Assembly (NCBI RefSeq): GCF_021491355.1
Contig: NZ_JAKENF010000001.1
Coordinates: 310,001 to 374,000 of the forward strand
DNA length: 64,000 bases
Origin: Alitabrizicola rongguiensis
GTDB lineage: Bacteria > Pseudomonadota > Alphaproteobacteria > Rhodobacterales > Rhodobacteraceae
Direction of reading: 5' to 3'
Position 1 is the stretch's first letter, and each line of letters starts with the position of its first letter. Under the pieces are notes generated by a model. The model was not told where the DNA came from. It ran no database searches and saw nothing but the letters and a program-made list of their open reading frames with translations. Position numbers and translations under genes: made by a program. Below are positions 8,721-18,662 of the stretch, piece by piece.

Positions 8721-9628
8721 CACCTTCCAGGCCGAGTACGACCTGGGCCGGCCATGTGGCGATGCTTGCCTTTTCGGCGCTGATTGCCGGGTCCTTTTCG
8801 CTTGGTGTTCTGGTTGCGCCGATGGCAGATCCGGCCGCGCTGAGTGCAGTGCGTTTCGTTCTGGCGGCGGGTGTGATCGGGGCAGCCGCCCTTGCGACAA
8901 CGCCCGTACGGCGCAGCGACCTGTCCGCGCCATGGCGCTATCTGGTTCTCGGGCTGCTTCTTTCGATCTATTTTGTCCTGATGTTCGAGGGTCTGAAGAC
9001 CGCAGATCCGGTTTCGGCGGCTGCGGTTCTGACCTTGACCCCGGCGATGGCAGCCGGGTTTGGCCGTCTGCTGCTGCGCCAGCAGCTGTCCGGGCGCATC
9101 GCCGCAGCGCTGGCGATCGGCGCATTGGGGGCACTCTGGGTCATCTTCCGGGGCGACCCACAGGCTGCGCTGCGCTTCGAGATAGGTCCGGGCGAGGCGA
9201 TCTATTTTCTCGGCTGCGTGGCCCATGCCGCCTATACGCCAATGGTCCGGAGACTGAACCGCGGCGAGCCAGCGCTGACCTTCACCTTCGGCACGCTTCT
9301 GGCCGGGAGCGGCGTTCTTCTGCTTTGGGGACTGGCTGCTATCCGCCAGACCGACTGGACCGCCCTGCCCGCCCTGTTCTGGTTCGTCATGGGCTATCTG
9401 GTGATCTGCGCCACGGCGATGAGCTTTGTGCTGCTGCAATTCGCCTCGCTGCGGCTGCCTGCCTCAAAGGTCATGGCCTATACCTATCTGGTCCCCAGTT
9501 GGGTGATACTGTGGCAAATGGCACTTGGCGCGGCGCATCCGCCCATGACTGTGATTGTCGGTGTCTGCCTGACCGCTATCGCCCTGTTCATGCTGCTGGA
9601 GAACGGGCGCGAAAGTCCCACGGCATGA
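8717..9628 (+). CDS. EamA/DMT-family transporter
   Basis: The 303-residue inner-membrane protein has about ten hydrophobic segments in the two-fold EamA repeat layout (for example FSALIAGSFSLGVLV, YLVLGLLLSIYFVLMFEGL, PVSAAAVLTLTPAMAAGF, and KVMAYTYLVPSWVILWQMALG in the second repeat). Members of this drug/metabolite family export amino acids, nucleosides or drugs. The start overlaps the LysR stop by four bases, so translation is coupled. The cargo is unknown. Confidence 0.88.
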   Translation: MTPSRPSTTWAGHVAMLAFSALIAGSFSLGVLVAPMADPAALSAVRFVLAAGVIGAAALATTPVRRSDLSAPWRYLVLGLLLSIYFVLMFEGLKTADPVSAAAVLTLTPAMAAGFGRLLLRQQLSGRIAAALAIGALGALWVIFRGDPQAALRFEIGPGEAIYFLGCVAHAAYTPMVRRLNRGEPALTFTFGTLLAGSGVLLLWGLAAIRQTDWTALPALFWFVMGYLVICATAMSFVLLQFASLRLPASKVMAYTYLVPSWVILWQMALGAAHPPMTVIVGVCLTAIALFMLLENGRESPTA

Positions 9629-9685
9629 AATAATGCACACCGCATATTTCTTTGGCACTTGACGTCCTGTCGCATTGACGTCAGA

Positions 9686-9701
9686 GAATGAATGTTCATT
9701 C
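9686..9701. promoter_or_regulatory. TetR-type operator palindrome upstream of efflux operon
   Basis: This is a perfect 16-base inverted repeat, GAATGAA-TG-TTCATTC, 60 bases before the tetR start. Two TTGACGTC direct repeats (9659-9666 and 9675-9682) lie just upstream and either could serve as a -35 region. The operator would then cover the promoter spacer or -10. Palindromes of this size next to a TetR gene are usually autoregulatory; that role is inferred. Confidence 0.65.
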
Positions 9702-9761
9702 ACGCCGCTCTGCGGCAAAAATCTGCCGCCTCCCGCCCAAATCCCGGATTGCAAATCCAAC

Positions 9762-10403
9762 ATGACCGCACACAGCCCCGACTTCCGCCCCCCGATCCAG
9801 GACAGCCGACAAGCCGACATCCTGCAGGCCGTCCGAACCGCCTTCATCGAGAAGGGCTTCGATGGTGCGTCGATGCAGGATCTGGCGCGCGCGACCGGCA
9901 TGAGCGTGGGCAACTTCTACCGTTATTTCCCGTCCAAGTCGGCGATCGTTGCGGCGCTCATTGAAAAGGATGTGGCTGAGGTCGAGCGCGACTTCGCGGC
10001 GATCCAGAGCATGCCGAACCCGTTCGACGGCTTGCGGTTGGCCGCGCAAAGGCGCGTGATTGAATGCGAATGCTCGGGCGAGGGTCAGATCTGGGCCGAG
10101 ATCACGGCGGCCGCGCTGCGCAAGGGCGATGTGGCCGAGGTCGTTTGCCGGATGGAAATGGCGGTGCACGAAAGCCTGCTGCGCACCATCGCAAGCGCCA
10201 AGGGCATCGACTTCGAGACCGCCAGAGAACGCTATACAGCCCATATCGAGTTGCTGATGCTTCTGGTCAAGGGCGCCAGCACCCGCGTCGCATTGCGGCG
10301 TCCTCAGCGCGCGGCAGGAAATGGTCCTGATCTGACCGGGCTGGTCCTGCGAACAATAGATCAAGTGCTTGACGAGATTTCAAACGACGACGTGAAGGTT
10401 TGA
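9762..10403 (+). CDS. TetR-family repressor of the RND operon
   Basis: The protein has a TetR HTH (QADILQAVRTAFIEKGFDGASMQDLARATGMSVGNFYRYFPSKSAIVAALIEKD, about residues 17-70) and an all-helical ligand domain. The ATG at 9762 gives 213 residues, a normal length; an upstream ATG at 9675 overlaps the operator palindrome and is unlikely. The gene ends two bases before the adaptor gene, so tetR, the adaptor and the RND pump form one transcription unit. The operator upstream suggests autorepression relieved by a pump substrate. Confidence 0.9.
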   Translation: MTAHSPDFRPPIQDSRQADILQAVRTAFIEKGFDGASMQDLARATGMSVGNFYRYFPSKSAIVAALIEKDVAEVERDFAAIQSMPNPFDGLRLAAQRRVIECECSGEGQIWAEITAAALRKGDVAEVVCRMEMAVHESLLRTIASAKGIDFETARERYTAHIELLMLLVKGASTRVALRRPQRAAGNGPDLTGLVLRTIDQVLDEISNDDVKV

Positions 10404-10404
10404 C

Positions 10405-11598
10405 ATGAGGCAGTTTCGTTCTCTCTCTTTCGGTCTGGCGGCATTGCTTGCCACCCTGCCGGTTCTTTCAGGCGGTGCTGTGTGGGCCGAAGACGCGGCG
10501 AGCGCGCCGAAGGATGTGACACTTCCCGCCATCACCGTTTCTGCCGCCAGGATGGTTCACCTGCGCGATCGCGTTGTCGCCTCGGGGCTGGTCGCCCCGG
10601 TCGAGACGGTGCTGGTCCAGCCGTTGATCGAGGGGCAACCCATCGAGACCCTGAACGCCGATGTCGGAGACACGGTCTCGGCAGGGCAAGTGCTGGCCAA
10701 ACTTTCGGATTCCACCCTGCTGCTGCAGGAAAGCCAGTTCGAAGCGTCGCTCGCGACGGCTCAGGCGCAGGTCGCCCAGGCCGAAGCGCAGCTCTTGGAA
10801 GCGAAAGCCAAGGCGGACGATGCAAAGCGCATCAATGAGCGCACGGCCGCACTTCGCGCGCAGGGTTCTGCCTCGCAGGCGGCGGCGGATACGGCATCTG
10901 CCAATGCCGTTGCGGCCCAGGCCGGAGTGACGGTTGCCGTCCAGATGCTCGAGGCGGCGAAAGCGCAGGTCAAGGTCGTGCAGGCCCAGATCGAAAATCT
11001 CGATCTCGAACTGACGCGGACAGAAGTCGTGGCCCCCGTTGGCGGTACCGTGGTCGAGCGCAATGCCATGGTCGGGGCGATCGCCTCTGCGGCTGGAGAC
11101 CCGATGTTCACACTTGTCCGCGATGGTGAACTGGAACTGCGTGCCGACGTGGCCGAACGGCTTGTCGCAAAACTGCAGCCCGGTCAGCCCGCAACGCTGC
11201 GAGCTGTCGGGCTGAGCGAGCCCCTGTCGGGTACCATCAGGCTGGTTGATCCGGTCATCGACACCGGTACGCGGCTTGGGCGTGCCCGCATCACCGTGGA
11301 CAGGAACGACGCGGTGCGTCAGGGCATGTTCATGGACGCAGACATCCTCGTCGCTGAACGCGATACGCTTGCGATCCCCGTCACTGCTGTTGGTGCGGCG
11401 GCCTCGGGCGCTACGGTGATGAAGGTGACGGATGGCGTCGTGTCGCGCGTTCCGGTCCAACTCGGCATCCGCGAGGACGGCCTGGTCGAGGTCGTCTCTG
11501 GCTTGAACGAAGGCGATCTGGTCGTGACGAAGGCGGCGTCCTTCGTCCGCGACGGCGACCATATCAAGCCTGTTCCCGAAACCGTCGGTACCAACTGA
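10405..11598 (+). CDS. RND efflux periplasmic adaptor subunit
   Basis: This is a membrane-fusion (HlyD/AcrA-like) protein that links an inner-membrane RND pump to an outer-membrane channel. The 397-residue sequence has a signal peptide (MRQFRSLSFGLAALLATLPVL to about residue 29) and a lipoyl half-motif (VETVLVQPLIEGQPIETLNADVGDTVSAGQVLAKL). Next comes a long helical hairpin rich in Ala/Gln/Glu (about residues 110-200), the second lipoyl half (LTRTEVVAPVGGTVVERNAMVG), the beta-barrel and the membrane-proximal domain. There is no lipobox cysteine. It is 8 bases before the pump gene. Confidence 0.92.
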   Translation: MRQFRSLSFGLAALLATLPVLSGGAVWAEDAASAPKDVTLPAITVSAARMVHLRDRVVASGLVAPVETVLVQPLIEGQPIETLNADVGDTVSAGQVLAKLSDSTLLLQESQFEASLATAQAQVAQAEAQLLEAKAKADDAKRINERTAALRAQGSASQAAADTASANAVAAQAGVTVAVQMLEAAKAQVKVVQAQIENLDLELTRTEVVAPVGGTVVERNAMVGAIASAAGDPMFTLVRDGELELRADVAERLVAKLQPGQPATLRAVGLSEPLSGTIRLVDPVIDTGTRLGRARITVDRNDAVRQGMFMDADILVAERDTLAIPVTAVGAAASGATVMKVTDGVVSRVPVQLGIREDGLVEVVSGLNEGDLVVTKAASFVRDGDHIKPVPETVGTN

Positions 11599-11606
11599 GG
11601 GACACC

Positions 11607-14600
11607 ATGAACTTCTCAGCCTGGGCCATCCGAAAGCCGATCGCACCTCTGCTGCTTTTCATGATGCTGATGGTGCTGGGTTGGCAGTCTTTCAACACGC
11701 TGCCGATCACCCGGTTTCCGAACATCGATGTGCCGCTTGTCGCCGTCACCGTGACCCAGTCGGGCGCGGCGCCGGCCGAGATGGAGATGCAGGTCACCAA
11801 GGAAATCGAGGATGCCGTCGCTGGCATCAGCGGGGTGAAGAACATCACCTCGACGGTCACAGACGGCCAGTCGCAGACCCTTGTCGAGTTCCGCATCGAA
11901 ACGCCAACCAACCAGGCCGTGCAGGACGTGAAGGATGCGGTTGACCGAATCCGCGGCGACCTGCCGGGGGACATCGACGCACCAATCGTCACCAAGATCG
12001 ACGTTGAAGGTCAGGCGATCATGTCCTTCGCGGTCAAGGCTCCCAACATGTCTGTCGAAGAGCTTTCATGGTTCGTCGACGACACAGTAAAGCGGGCGCT
12101 TCAAGGTAGGTCCGGCATCGGACGCGTCGACCGCTATGGTGGCGCAGACCGCGAAATCCGGATCGAGCTTGACCCTATAAAGCTGGACAGTTTCGGCATA
12201 ACGGCCGGCTCCGTCAGTGCCCAGCTGCGTGCGACCAATACCGACCTTGGCGCTGGCCGCGCAGAAGTCGGCACGGGCGAGCAGGCAATCCGTCTTCTGG
12301 GCGACGCCTCGACTGTCGATAGCCTCGCAAACACCACGATCGCCATCGGAAATGGGCGCTTCGTGCGCCTGTCGGATCTTGGCTCGGTGGTAGACACCAG
12401 CGAAGAGCTCCGTTCCTTCGCACGGTTCAATGGCGAACCGGTGGTGGTGTTCGCCGTGTTCCGGGCGAAAGGCGCGTCGGAAGTCAGCGTTTCTCGGACG
12501 ACGAATGCGGTCCTGGACGACATCAGGAAGGAAAATCCCGAGGTCTCGATCGAGCCGGTTGATGACACGGTGTTCTACACCTTCGGAAACTACGAAGCGG
12601 CGCTGCATACCCTGATCGAAGGCGCGATCCTCGCGGTCCTAGTGGTGCTGGCGTTCCTGCGGAACTGGCGCGCCACACTCATCGCCGCGGTTGCGCTACC
12701 ACTTTCGGCGGTGCCCACGTTCTGGCTGATGGACCTCCTTGGCTTTTCGCTGAACCTCGTGAGTTTCCTTGCGATCACGCTCGCGACGGGGATCCTGGTC
12801 GACGATGCCATCGTGGAGATCGAGAACATCGCCCGGCACATACGCATGGGCAAGACGCCTTACCGCGCCTCGATCGAGGCGGCCGACGAGATCGGCCTGG
12901 CCGTGATCGCGACCTCGGCCACGATCGTGGCGGTGTTCGTGCCCGTCAGCTTCATGCCCGGCATTCCCGGCCAGTACTTCCGCCAGTTCGGCCTGACTGT
13001 CGCCATCGCTGTCCTGTTCTCGCTGCTGGTGGCGCGCCTCATCACCCCGATGATGGCCGCCTACCTGATGCGGGCCAAGGACGCGATGGAGGAGCACAAG
13101 GGCGATGGCCGGATCATGCGCGCCTACCTCTGGTTCGTGCGCAAGAGCGCGGGCGGCCGGATCCTGTTCATTCCGTCTCGCTATGTAACGCTGGTGGCTG
13201 CGATCGCCGTCCTGATCGTCTCGGTTTACTTCATGGCGAAGGTACCGGGCAGCTTCATCCCTCCCGAAGATGTCAGCCGCATACCGGTCAGCGTCGAGTT
13301 GCCACCCGGATCGACGCTGGACGATACGGAACGCGCGACGGACCGCATCTTTGCCGAGTTGAAGGATATCGACGGGGTCGAAAGCATTTTCATCCTGGGC
13401 GGCTCATCACCCACGGGCGACCTCGACGTCCGGCGTGCCAGCGTGACGGTCATCCTGGAGAAGCTTGACCATTCGCTCGTGCACCGGCTGGTTTCGCTGG
13501 CGCGCGAGATTCCTGTCATCGGGGGCATGGTGCCTGAGATGAAGAGCGAAGGACGCGAACGACCGCAGAACCAGATCGAAGCAGAAGTCTTTGACAGGCT
13601 GTCGGCCATTCCCGACATCCGCGCGTTCAAGTTGAACGACCGGGGCGAACGCGACATCTCCTTCTCGATCCTTTCGTCGAACGAAGCGGACCTGAACGAG
13701 GCGGTGGCTAGGCTTGAAGAGCAGCTGCGCGGCGATCCCCTGCTTGCCAACGTCTCGTCCGAGGGCGCCCTTCCCCGGCCGGAAATCCAGATCAGGCCGC
13801 TGGTAGAAGAAGCGGCGCGGCTTGGCGTGACGACCAATGACATCGCCAACACCGTCCGCGTGGCGACGATCGGCGATGTGGATTCGGCACTGGCCAAGCT
13901 GTCGATCGACAACCGTCTTATCCCGGTACGGGTCCGTCTGGACGATGCCTCGCGCGCCGATCTGGCACGCATTGCGGCGCTGAAGGTCAATACCTCGACC
14001 GGAACCGCCGTACCTCTGAGTTCCGTGGCCGAAGTGTCCATCGCCGAAGGACCGAGCGTTGTCGATCGCCTGAACCGCGAGCGGCGCGCGACGATCGGGG
14101 CCAACCTGCCCGTCGGTGTGGCGCTTGGCACGGCGACGGACCGCTTCAAGGAGGTGCTGGCCCAGACCGAACTGCCGCCAACCGTCCGCGTGCAGGAATC
14201 CGGCGATGCCGAAGTTCAGGCAGAACTGACGCAGTCCTTCGGCAATGCGATGGTCATGGGGCTGATGCTGGTGTTGACGGTGCTGATCCTGCTGTTCGGC
14301 AGCGTGATCCAGCCTTTCACCATCCTGTTCTCGCTGCCGCTTGCCATCGGCGGTGTCGCGGCGGCGCTGATCCTGACCAATAACGCGGTGTCGATGCCGG
14401 TGCTAATCGGGATCCTGATGCTGATGGGGATCGTGACCAAGAACGCCATTCTGCTGATCGACTTCGCCATCGAGATGCGCAACCAGGGCATGAACCGCCT
14501 GGCTGCGGTGATCGAGGCTGGTCACAAGCGGGCGCAGCCGATCGTCATGACATCGATCGCGATGTCGGCAGGCATGCTGCCCTCGGCACTTGGCGTGGGC

Positions 14601-14912
14601 GAAGGAGGGGCGTTCCGGGCACCGATGGCCATTGCGGTGATCGGGGGCATCATCGTCTCGACCGTTCTCAGCCTAGTGGTCGTGCCGTCCTTCTTCCTGA
14701 TCATGGATGATCTGTCCCGCCTGCTGGCCTGGATGTTCAGCCGGCTGATCGGGCCGAAGGAGCAGGAGCCGGAGGTGCCCGAAAACGCGGAACTTGCGGC
14801 TCGGATCGAGGAAGGCGCCGGCGAAATCGCGGCCCTCCGCAACCGGATCGCGGAGATCGAGGCAGGTCAGGCCGGCAGGCGAGGATCAACGACCCTGCAC
14901 GTCGCGGAATAG
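11607..14912 (+). CDS. RND efflux transporter permease
   Basis: This is a proton-driven trimeric inner-membrane exporter of the HAE/AcrB superfamily, 1101 residues. It has the N-terminal [25 protein letters not shown] helix, porter domains, and a TM4 with adjacent aspartates D399-D400 in [19 protein letters not shown], matching the proton-relay pair of drug-type pumps. The second half repeats the fold ([42 protein letters not shown]). The C-terminal tail is charged and probably coiled-coil (about the last 45 residues). There is no outer-membrane factor gene nearby, so it likely uses a TolC encoded elsewhere. The substrate is not readable. Confidence 0.94.
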   Translation: MNFSAWAIRKPIAPLLLFMMLMVLGWQSFNTLPITRFPNIDVPLVAVTVTQSGAAPAEMEMQVTKEIEDAVAGISGVKNITSTVTDGQSQTLVEFRIETPTNQAVQDVKDAVDRIRGDLPGDIDAPIVTKIDVEGQAIMSFAVKAPNMSVEELSWFVDDTVKRALQGRSGIGRVDRYGGADREIRIELDPIKLDSFGITAGSVSAQLRATNTDLGAGRAEVGTGEQAIRLLGDASTVDSLANTTIAIGNGRFVRLSDLGSVVDTSEELRSFARFNGEPVVVFAVFRAKGASEVSVSRTTNAVLDDIRKENPEVSIEPVDDTVFYTFGNYEAALHTLIEGAILAVLVVLAFLRNWRATLIAAVALPLSAVPTFWLMDLLGFSLNLVSFLAITLATGILVDDAIVEIENIARHIRMGKTPYRASIEAADEIGLAVIATSATIVAVFVPVSFMPGIPGQYFRQFGLTVAIAVLFSLLVARLITPMMAAYLMRAKDAMEEHKGDGRIMRAYLWFVRKSAGGRILFIPSRYVTLVAAIAVLIVSVYFMAKVPGSFIPPEDVSRIPVSVELPPGSTLDDTERATDRIFAELKDIDGVESIFILGGSSPTGDLDVRRASVTVILEKLDHSLVHRLVSLAREIPVIGGMVPEMKSEGRERPQNQIEAEVFDRLSAIPDIRAFKLNDRGERDISFSILSSNEADLNEAVARLEEQLRGDPLLANVSSEGALPRPEIQIRPLVEEAARLGVTTNDIANTVRVATIGDVDSALAKLSIDNRLIPVRVRLDDASRADLARIAALKVNTSTGTAVPLSSVAEVSIAEGPSVVDRLNRERRATIGANLPVGVALGTATDRFKEVLAQTELPPTVRVQESGDAEVQAELTQSFGNAMVMGLMLVLTVLILLFGSVIQPFTILFSLPLAIGGVAAALILTNNAVSMPVLIGILMLMGIVTKNAILLIDFAIEMRNQGMNRLAAVIEAGHKRAQPIVMTSIAMSAGMLPSALGVGEGGAFRAPMAIAVIGGIIVSTVLSLVVVPSFFLIMDDLSRLLAWMFSRLIGPKEQEPEVPENAELAARIEEGAGEIAALRNRIAEIEAGQAGRRGSTTLHVAE

Positions 14913-14941
14913 ATCGTCCGATACAATGAACATGTGACAAG

Positions 14942-14965
14942 GCACCGGCTTCGGCTGGTGCTTTT
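14942..14965 (+). terminator. Rho-independent terminator of the RND operon
   Basis: An 8-bp stem GCACCGGC / GCTGGTGC (one G-T pair) closes a stable TTCG tetraloop and is followed at once by TTTT. It lies 30 bases after the pump stop codon, on the same strand. Confidence 0.8.
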
Positions 14966-14998
14966 GTTTGCGACCCTGAAATTGACACGTAAATCCTG

Positions 14999-15018
14999 AA
15001 CTTTTCTCGGGGAAAGTT
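14999..15018. promoter_or_regulatory. candidate operator of the LacI-type regulator
   Basis: This is an imperfect 20-base inverted repeat (AACTTTTCTC / GGGGAAAGTT) centred on CG, as LacI-family operators usually are. It lies 80 bases before the regulator start and 11 bases after a TTGACA hexamer (14982-14987). Autoregulation is inferred. Confidence 0.4.
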
Positions 15019-15097
15019 GGAATTTGACAAGACCGGGGCAACCTGCCACCAACGACCATACGCCAGGAGGCCGGGCGTGATCCGGCAGGAGGGGGCG

Positions 15098-16129
15098 ATG
15101 ACAACGAGACCGGTTCGGACGATGGAGGATTTCGCGGCCAGCGTCGGCCTGTCGCGCCCGACGGTCTCCAAGTATTTTCAGGATCCCGCTTCGGTTCGAC
15201 CGAAGGTGCGCGAGAAGATCGAGATCGGCCTGAAGGCGACGGGGTTTCGCCCGAACCTTTTCGCAGTGAACCTCAACCGCCGCCGGACCAAGATCATCGG
15301 CCTGATTTTCCCCAGTTCGCTTGATCCCTTCTTCACCGGCCTGCGCCGCCGGATCGAATCCGAAGCGACCGCAGCCGGATACATGCCCTTCGTCTTTTCC
15401 TCGGATGGGCGCGCCGAACTTGAAGCCGAAGCGCTTGAAACGCTTGGATCCCTGAACGTCGCGGGGGTCATCATGGTCCCTGTTCGCGGCGACGATGCCC
15501 ATCGGGCAAAGGTCAAGGCGCTGGCGCAGCGCATTCCCGTTGTATTCATGGATGCGCCCTTCGATGGCGAAGAGACCTTTGTCGGCACCAATAACGCCCA
15601 GTCCATGGCGCTGATCACCGACTATCTGACGCGCCTGGGGGACCGGCCCTGCTATTTCGACATGCCGGACGTGAATTCGAACGCCCGCGACCGGCGCGAG
15701 GCCTATCTCGCGACCATGCGCCAGCGCGGGCTGGAGCCAGTGCTGGTGCCCCTGAATCCCTCGGTCAGTTGGGACTTCGAACGCTACGCCTTCGATGAGA
15801 CCAATCGCATCCTGGCAAGCGGCGGGTTTCCGACCCGCACGATCCTTTGCGGCAACGACCGTGTCGCCTTCGGCCTGCTGGCGGCGGTGAATCAAGCTGG
15901 TTTGAAGGTCGGCCTCGGCCCCGACTGCGACTATCGCGTCGCTGGCCATGACAATCAGCCCCTGTCGGAATACATCTGGCCCCCGCTGACGACGGTCCAG
16001 CAGAACACCGCAGAGATGGGCCGCGCGGCCATCCGCCTGCTTCTGGCCCGGATCGCCAACAGCGAACAGAAACCACGTGCCGAACATCTTCTGATCGGGG
16101 GCGAGTTGATTCTGCGTGCCTCGGCCTGA
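15098..16129 (+). CDS. LacI-family transcriptional regulator
   Basis: The protein has an N-terminal HTH (TMEDFAASVGLSRPTVSKYFQDPASVRPKVREKIEIGLKATGFRPN) with the hinge helix and a sugar-binding-protein-like core (IIGLIFPSSLDPFFTGLRRRIESEATAAGY; VVFMDAPFDGEETFVGTNNAQS; GNDRVAFGLLAA). The ATG at 15098 has a strong AGGAGG-type site and gives 343 residues. No sugar transport or catabolic gene is adjacent: upstream is the RND operon with its terminator, downstream is the convergent glycan cluster. Its regulon is therefore elsewhere or is the glycan cluster itself. Confidence 0.9.
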   Translation: MTTRPVRTMEDFAASVGLSRPTVSKYFQDPASVRPKVREKIEIGLKATGFRPNLFAVNLNRRRTKIIGLIFPSSLDPFFTGLRRRIESEATAAGYMPFVFSSDGRAELEAEALETLGSLNVAGVIMVPVRGDDAHRAKVKALAQRIPVVFMDAPFDGEETFVGTNNAQSMALITDYLTRLGDRPCYFDMPDVNSNARDRREAYLATMRQRGLEPVLVPLNPSVSWDFERYAFDETNRILASGGFPTRTILCGNDRVAFGLLAAVNQAGLKVGLGPDCDYRVAGHDNQPLSEYIWPPLTTVQQNTAEMGRAAIRLLLARIANSEQKPRAEHLLIGGELILRASA

Positions 16130-16132
16130 CAC

Positions 16133-16153
16133 GCGCCGCTCACTCAGCGGCGC
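16133..16153. terminator. bidirectional hairpin between convergent genes
   Basis: A GCGCCGCT / AGCGGCGC stem of 8 bp with a 5-base loop lies between the LacI-type regulator and the convergent GT2 gene, and it includes that gene's stop codon. There is no U-tract on either side, so termination strength is uncertain. Confidence 0.4.
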
Positions 16154-17133
16154 CCAAGCCTCGCCTCGAACATGCACCAGACATAGGTGGCCGAGGCATA
16201 GATGTAGTAGAGCTGGTGCCAGACCAGGCCGAACAGGGCAAAGATCGGGCCACCTTGGCGGTTCAGGAACAGCGCCAACCGCCAATTTGCAAGGATCGCG
16301 GACACGAACAGGACAAGAGGCAGCGGCCAGAGCCCGGCATCAGCAACTAGCGTGAGGCAACTGAGGGCAAAAAGCCCGGCCAGCCCCGCGCGAAGACGTT
16401 CGAGCCGCGAAATGTTCAACGTATCAGCAAGACCGGAGCGTTCACGGATCAGGCGTGACCATGGCAGCGCACGATGCAGGATGTCGGTCCGCAGGACATT
16501 GACGATGCGCCAGCGCTTGAGATGCGTCGCCTGCAGTGCTGGTTCGATACGGATTCGGCCAACATGGCGCAGCCGATCGCCAAGTTCGATGTCTTCGATC
16601 GACGGGTAGCGGTATCTCGCGGCATCGAAGCCGCCGACAGCCCTGAAGGCATCGGCGCGCACGGCGCCGCATCCGGCCCAGAAAGTCGTCGCTTCGCCAG
16701 CGCCCTGCGTGTGATAGAAATGGTGGATCAGGTTCTTGTAGCGCGAAAGCCAGCCCGGCTCGGGCGGGTTAGTATCGTAGCTGCCGAAGGCTGCAACCAG
16801 CGTCGGATCGACCATCAGCTTCTGCATGACCTCGCCCGCGTCGGGATGAACGGCAACATCGGAGTCGACGAACCAGAGGATCTGGCCGCTCGCCTCCTTG
16901 GAACCGCGATTGCGCGCGGCAGCCGGACCGGCCTGATGGGCCATCTGAATGACCCTTGCCCCAAGATCACGTGCCTGCGCGGCCGTGCCATCGGTCGATC
17001 CGTCATCGACAACGATTACCTCTTCGACAGTTCCCTGTCGCTGCAAGGTCAATACCGCGGCAAGGGAACGGTCGAGAAACCGCGTGGCGTTGTAGGCCGG
17101 CATGATCACGGAAATGCCCTGTCGATCGGTCAA
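16144..17133 (-). CDS. glycosyltransferase family 2
   Basis: The GT-A domain lies in residues 1-220: ISVIMPAYNATRFLDRSLAAVL, IVVDDGSTDGTA, AAARNRGSKEASGQILWFVDSD (DSD metal site) and FDAARYRYPSIEDIELGDRL (ED motif of inverting enzymes). Two or three C-terminal membrane spans follow (about residues 246-310). Such enzymes usually put a sugar on a polyprenyl or lipid carrier at the inner face of the membrane. Its start overlaps the stop of the upstream membrane protein gene by four bases. It is third in a translationally coupled trio with the flavoprotein at 18659. Confidence 0.88.
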   Translation of the reverse strand: MTDRQGISVIMPAYNATRFLDRSLAAVLTLQRQGTVEEVIVVDDGSTDGTAAQARDLGARVIQMAHQAGPAAARNRGSKEASGQILWFVDSDVAVHPDAGEVMQKLMVDPTLVAAFGSYDTNPPEPGWLSRYKNLIHHFYHTQGAGEATTFWAGCGAVRADAFRAVGGFDAARYRYPSIEDIELGDRLRHVGRIRIEPALQATHLKRWRIVNVLRTDILHRALPWSRLIRERSGLADTLNISRLERLRAGLAGLFALSCLTLVADAGLWPLPLVLFVSAILANWRLALFLNRQGGPIFALFGLVWHQLYYIYASATYVWCMFEARLGRR

Positions 17134-18662
17134 AGGCTGACCCTTCGAGTGCTACGGGGCCAAACCGCGAGCGCCAGCGTCAAGGGCAGCAGGAAACCCA
17201 CGCGCGCGCCGTAGCGCGAGGCCGGCTCGGATATCGCCCCGCAGATGAAGGCATTGGCGATGAGACCCAGAAGAACCGTCACAATGAACAGGCGCAGGGA
17301 CTCCGGTGTTTCCGATCGCCGCAGTACGATCAGGAGGCCAAGCAGCGATCCGAGATAGACAGCGGCGTGAAGGGACGAAACCCAACTGATCCAGCCCCTG
17401 CTCGGGCCAAGCAATCTCCCATCGGCATGGTCCGGCGTCAGATAGGTCGGACGGGAAAAAATCGAACCGACCATGTCAGGCGTCGGGATGGTCATATCGA
17501 CGCTTACCAGATGCAACTGGTCGATGGTGTTGGCAACCAGCGCCCCGGTAACGGCAAGAGGCGCGGACAGGAACGTTCGCAGGCCGAACTCCAGTTGCTC
17601 TGCGGCCACCTTGGCACGGATGTCCGGCGACAGAAGTGCATATGAACCGTCATTCGGGTCGGACGAAAACAGGATGACCGGTGCGTCGAAGCGGTAGCTT
17701 CGATCTCCCGGTCGCTCGAGCTGCTCATAAAGCGCACAGGTCGCCAATGCCGGATCGGGACAATGAGCGGCAAGATAGTCGCGGCCCGGACCGTCCTCGA
17801 CCAGGCGGGCCGTCAGGAAGGGCAGATAGATGACCTGAGAATGGCGGATGGCATTGACCGCGCTGGAAAAGATGAACCGTTCGGCCAAACCACCGCCCAC
17901 AAGAAGCGCACAGAGCGCAGCGATCTTCCAGCGATGACCCACCGCAGCTGGGGCCATGAGTACGCAGAGTGGGATCATCACCACCGCGATCATAAGATGG
18001 GACGGATGCGCCAGAATTGCGGCGATCGCGACGGCAATCGAGAGGACAATCTCGCTCGCACGCAATTGCCTGAGGAACGCCGTCAGCAGCGCGAGCATCA
18101 GGATCAGGACCGGTGCCAGCAAATCAGGCATCAGGAACGCGACATAGAACGGAAGTGATCCAAGCGCACCTGCCACCGTCAGACTTGCCGCGACCTCTGC
18201 CGGACGCCCCTCCAACCCGATGCCGCGGACCGCAACCTTCGCGACGATCCAGACCGCAAGCCAGAAGATCGCGAGATTCGCGGCCACGGCGAAGTCCACA
18301 TTCCCAAGCCATGCGAAAAGGGCGAGCACCGCCGCATAAACTGCCGATCGGCTGCCGACCGTCGTGTTGTCCGCGGGAGCATCATGGGTCGAAGCGACAG
18401 TCGCCGTCGTCGAAGATTCACTTGCAGGAGCAATCTCCGCGCCCGTTTCAACCGAAGTGGCGACAAGATCGGCTCCGAACAGGGACAACACCTGTTTGCC
18501 TGCCTCCAGATAGCCTTCGGTGTCGTAATAGAACGTTGCCCGGCCGTTGAAGCCATAGACTGAAATCGCGCAGATCAGAGCGACTGCGACCGCCAATATC
18601 GTACGCCAGGATACCGCACTTTGGGCCGGGACACGCGTCTGGCTTACCGTTCGTGCCTTCAT
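17130..18662 (-). CDS. polytopic membrane protein, possible GT-C transferase
   Basis: The 510-residue protein has about ten membrane spans. The first extracytoplasmic loop carries FYYDTEGYLEAG (near residue 46), an acidic motif in the place where GT-C lipid-linked sugar transferases hold their catalytic Asp/Glu. A Ser/Thr-rich acidic stretch lies near residues 75-100. A large periplasmic segment sits around residues 290-420 (SQVIYLPFLTARLVEDGPGRDYLAAHCPD). Overlapping ATGA junctions join it to both neighbours. I infer a lipid-linked sugar transferase or flippase role in glycan assembly; the family is not certain. Confidence 0.7.
   Translation of the reverse strand: MKARTVSQTRVPAQSAVSWRTILAVAVALICAISVYGFNGRATFYYDTEGYLEAGKQVLSLFGADLVATSVETGAEIAPASESSTTATVASTHDAPADNTTVGSRSAVYAAVLALFAWLGNVDFAVAANLAIFWLAVWIVAKVAVRGIGLEGRPAEVAASLTVAGALGSLPFYVAFLMPDLLAPVLILMLALLTAFLRQLRASEIVLSIAVAIAAILAHPSHLMIAVVMIPLCVLMAPAAVGHRWKIAALCALLVGGGLAERFIFSSAVNAIRHSQVIYLPFLTARLVEDGPGRDYLAAHCPDPALATCALYEQLERPGDRSYRFDAPVILFSSDPNDGSYALLSPDIRAKVAAEQLEFGLRTFLSAPLAVTGALVANTIDQLHLVSVDMTIPTPDMVGSIFSRPTYLTPDHADGRLLGPSRGWISWVSSLHAAVYLGSLLGLLIVLRRSETPESLRLFIVTVLLGLIANAFICGAISEPASRYGARVGFLLPLTLALAVWPRSTRRVSL

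Noticed and set aside
8396-9439. 347-residue minus-strand open frame opposite EamA
   Set aside because: The sequence has the Gln/Arg-rich bias of antisense frames; the plus-strand transporter is clear.
9659-9683. TTGACGTC repeats as a stand-alone regulatory system
   Set aside because: They may be just promoter hexamers; kept only as a note with the TetR operator.
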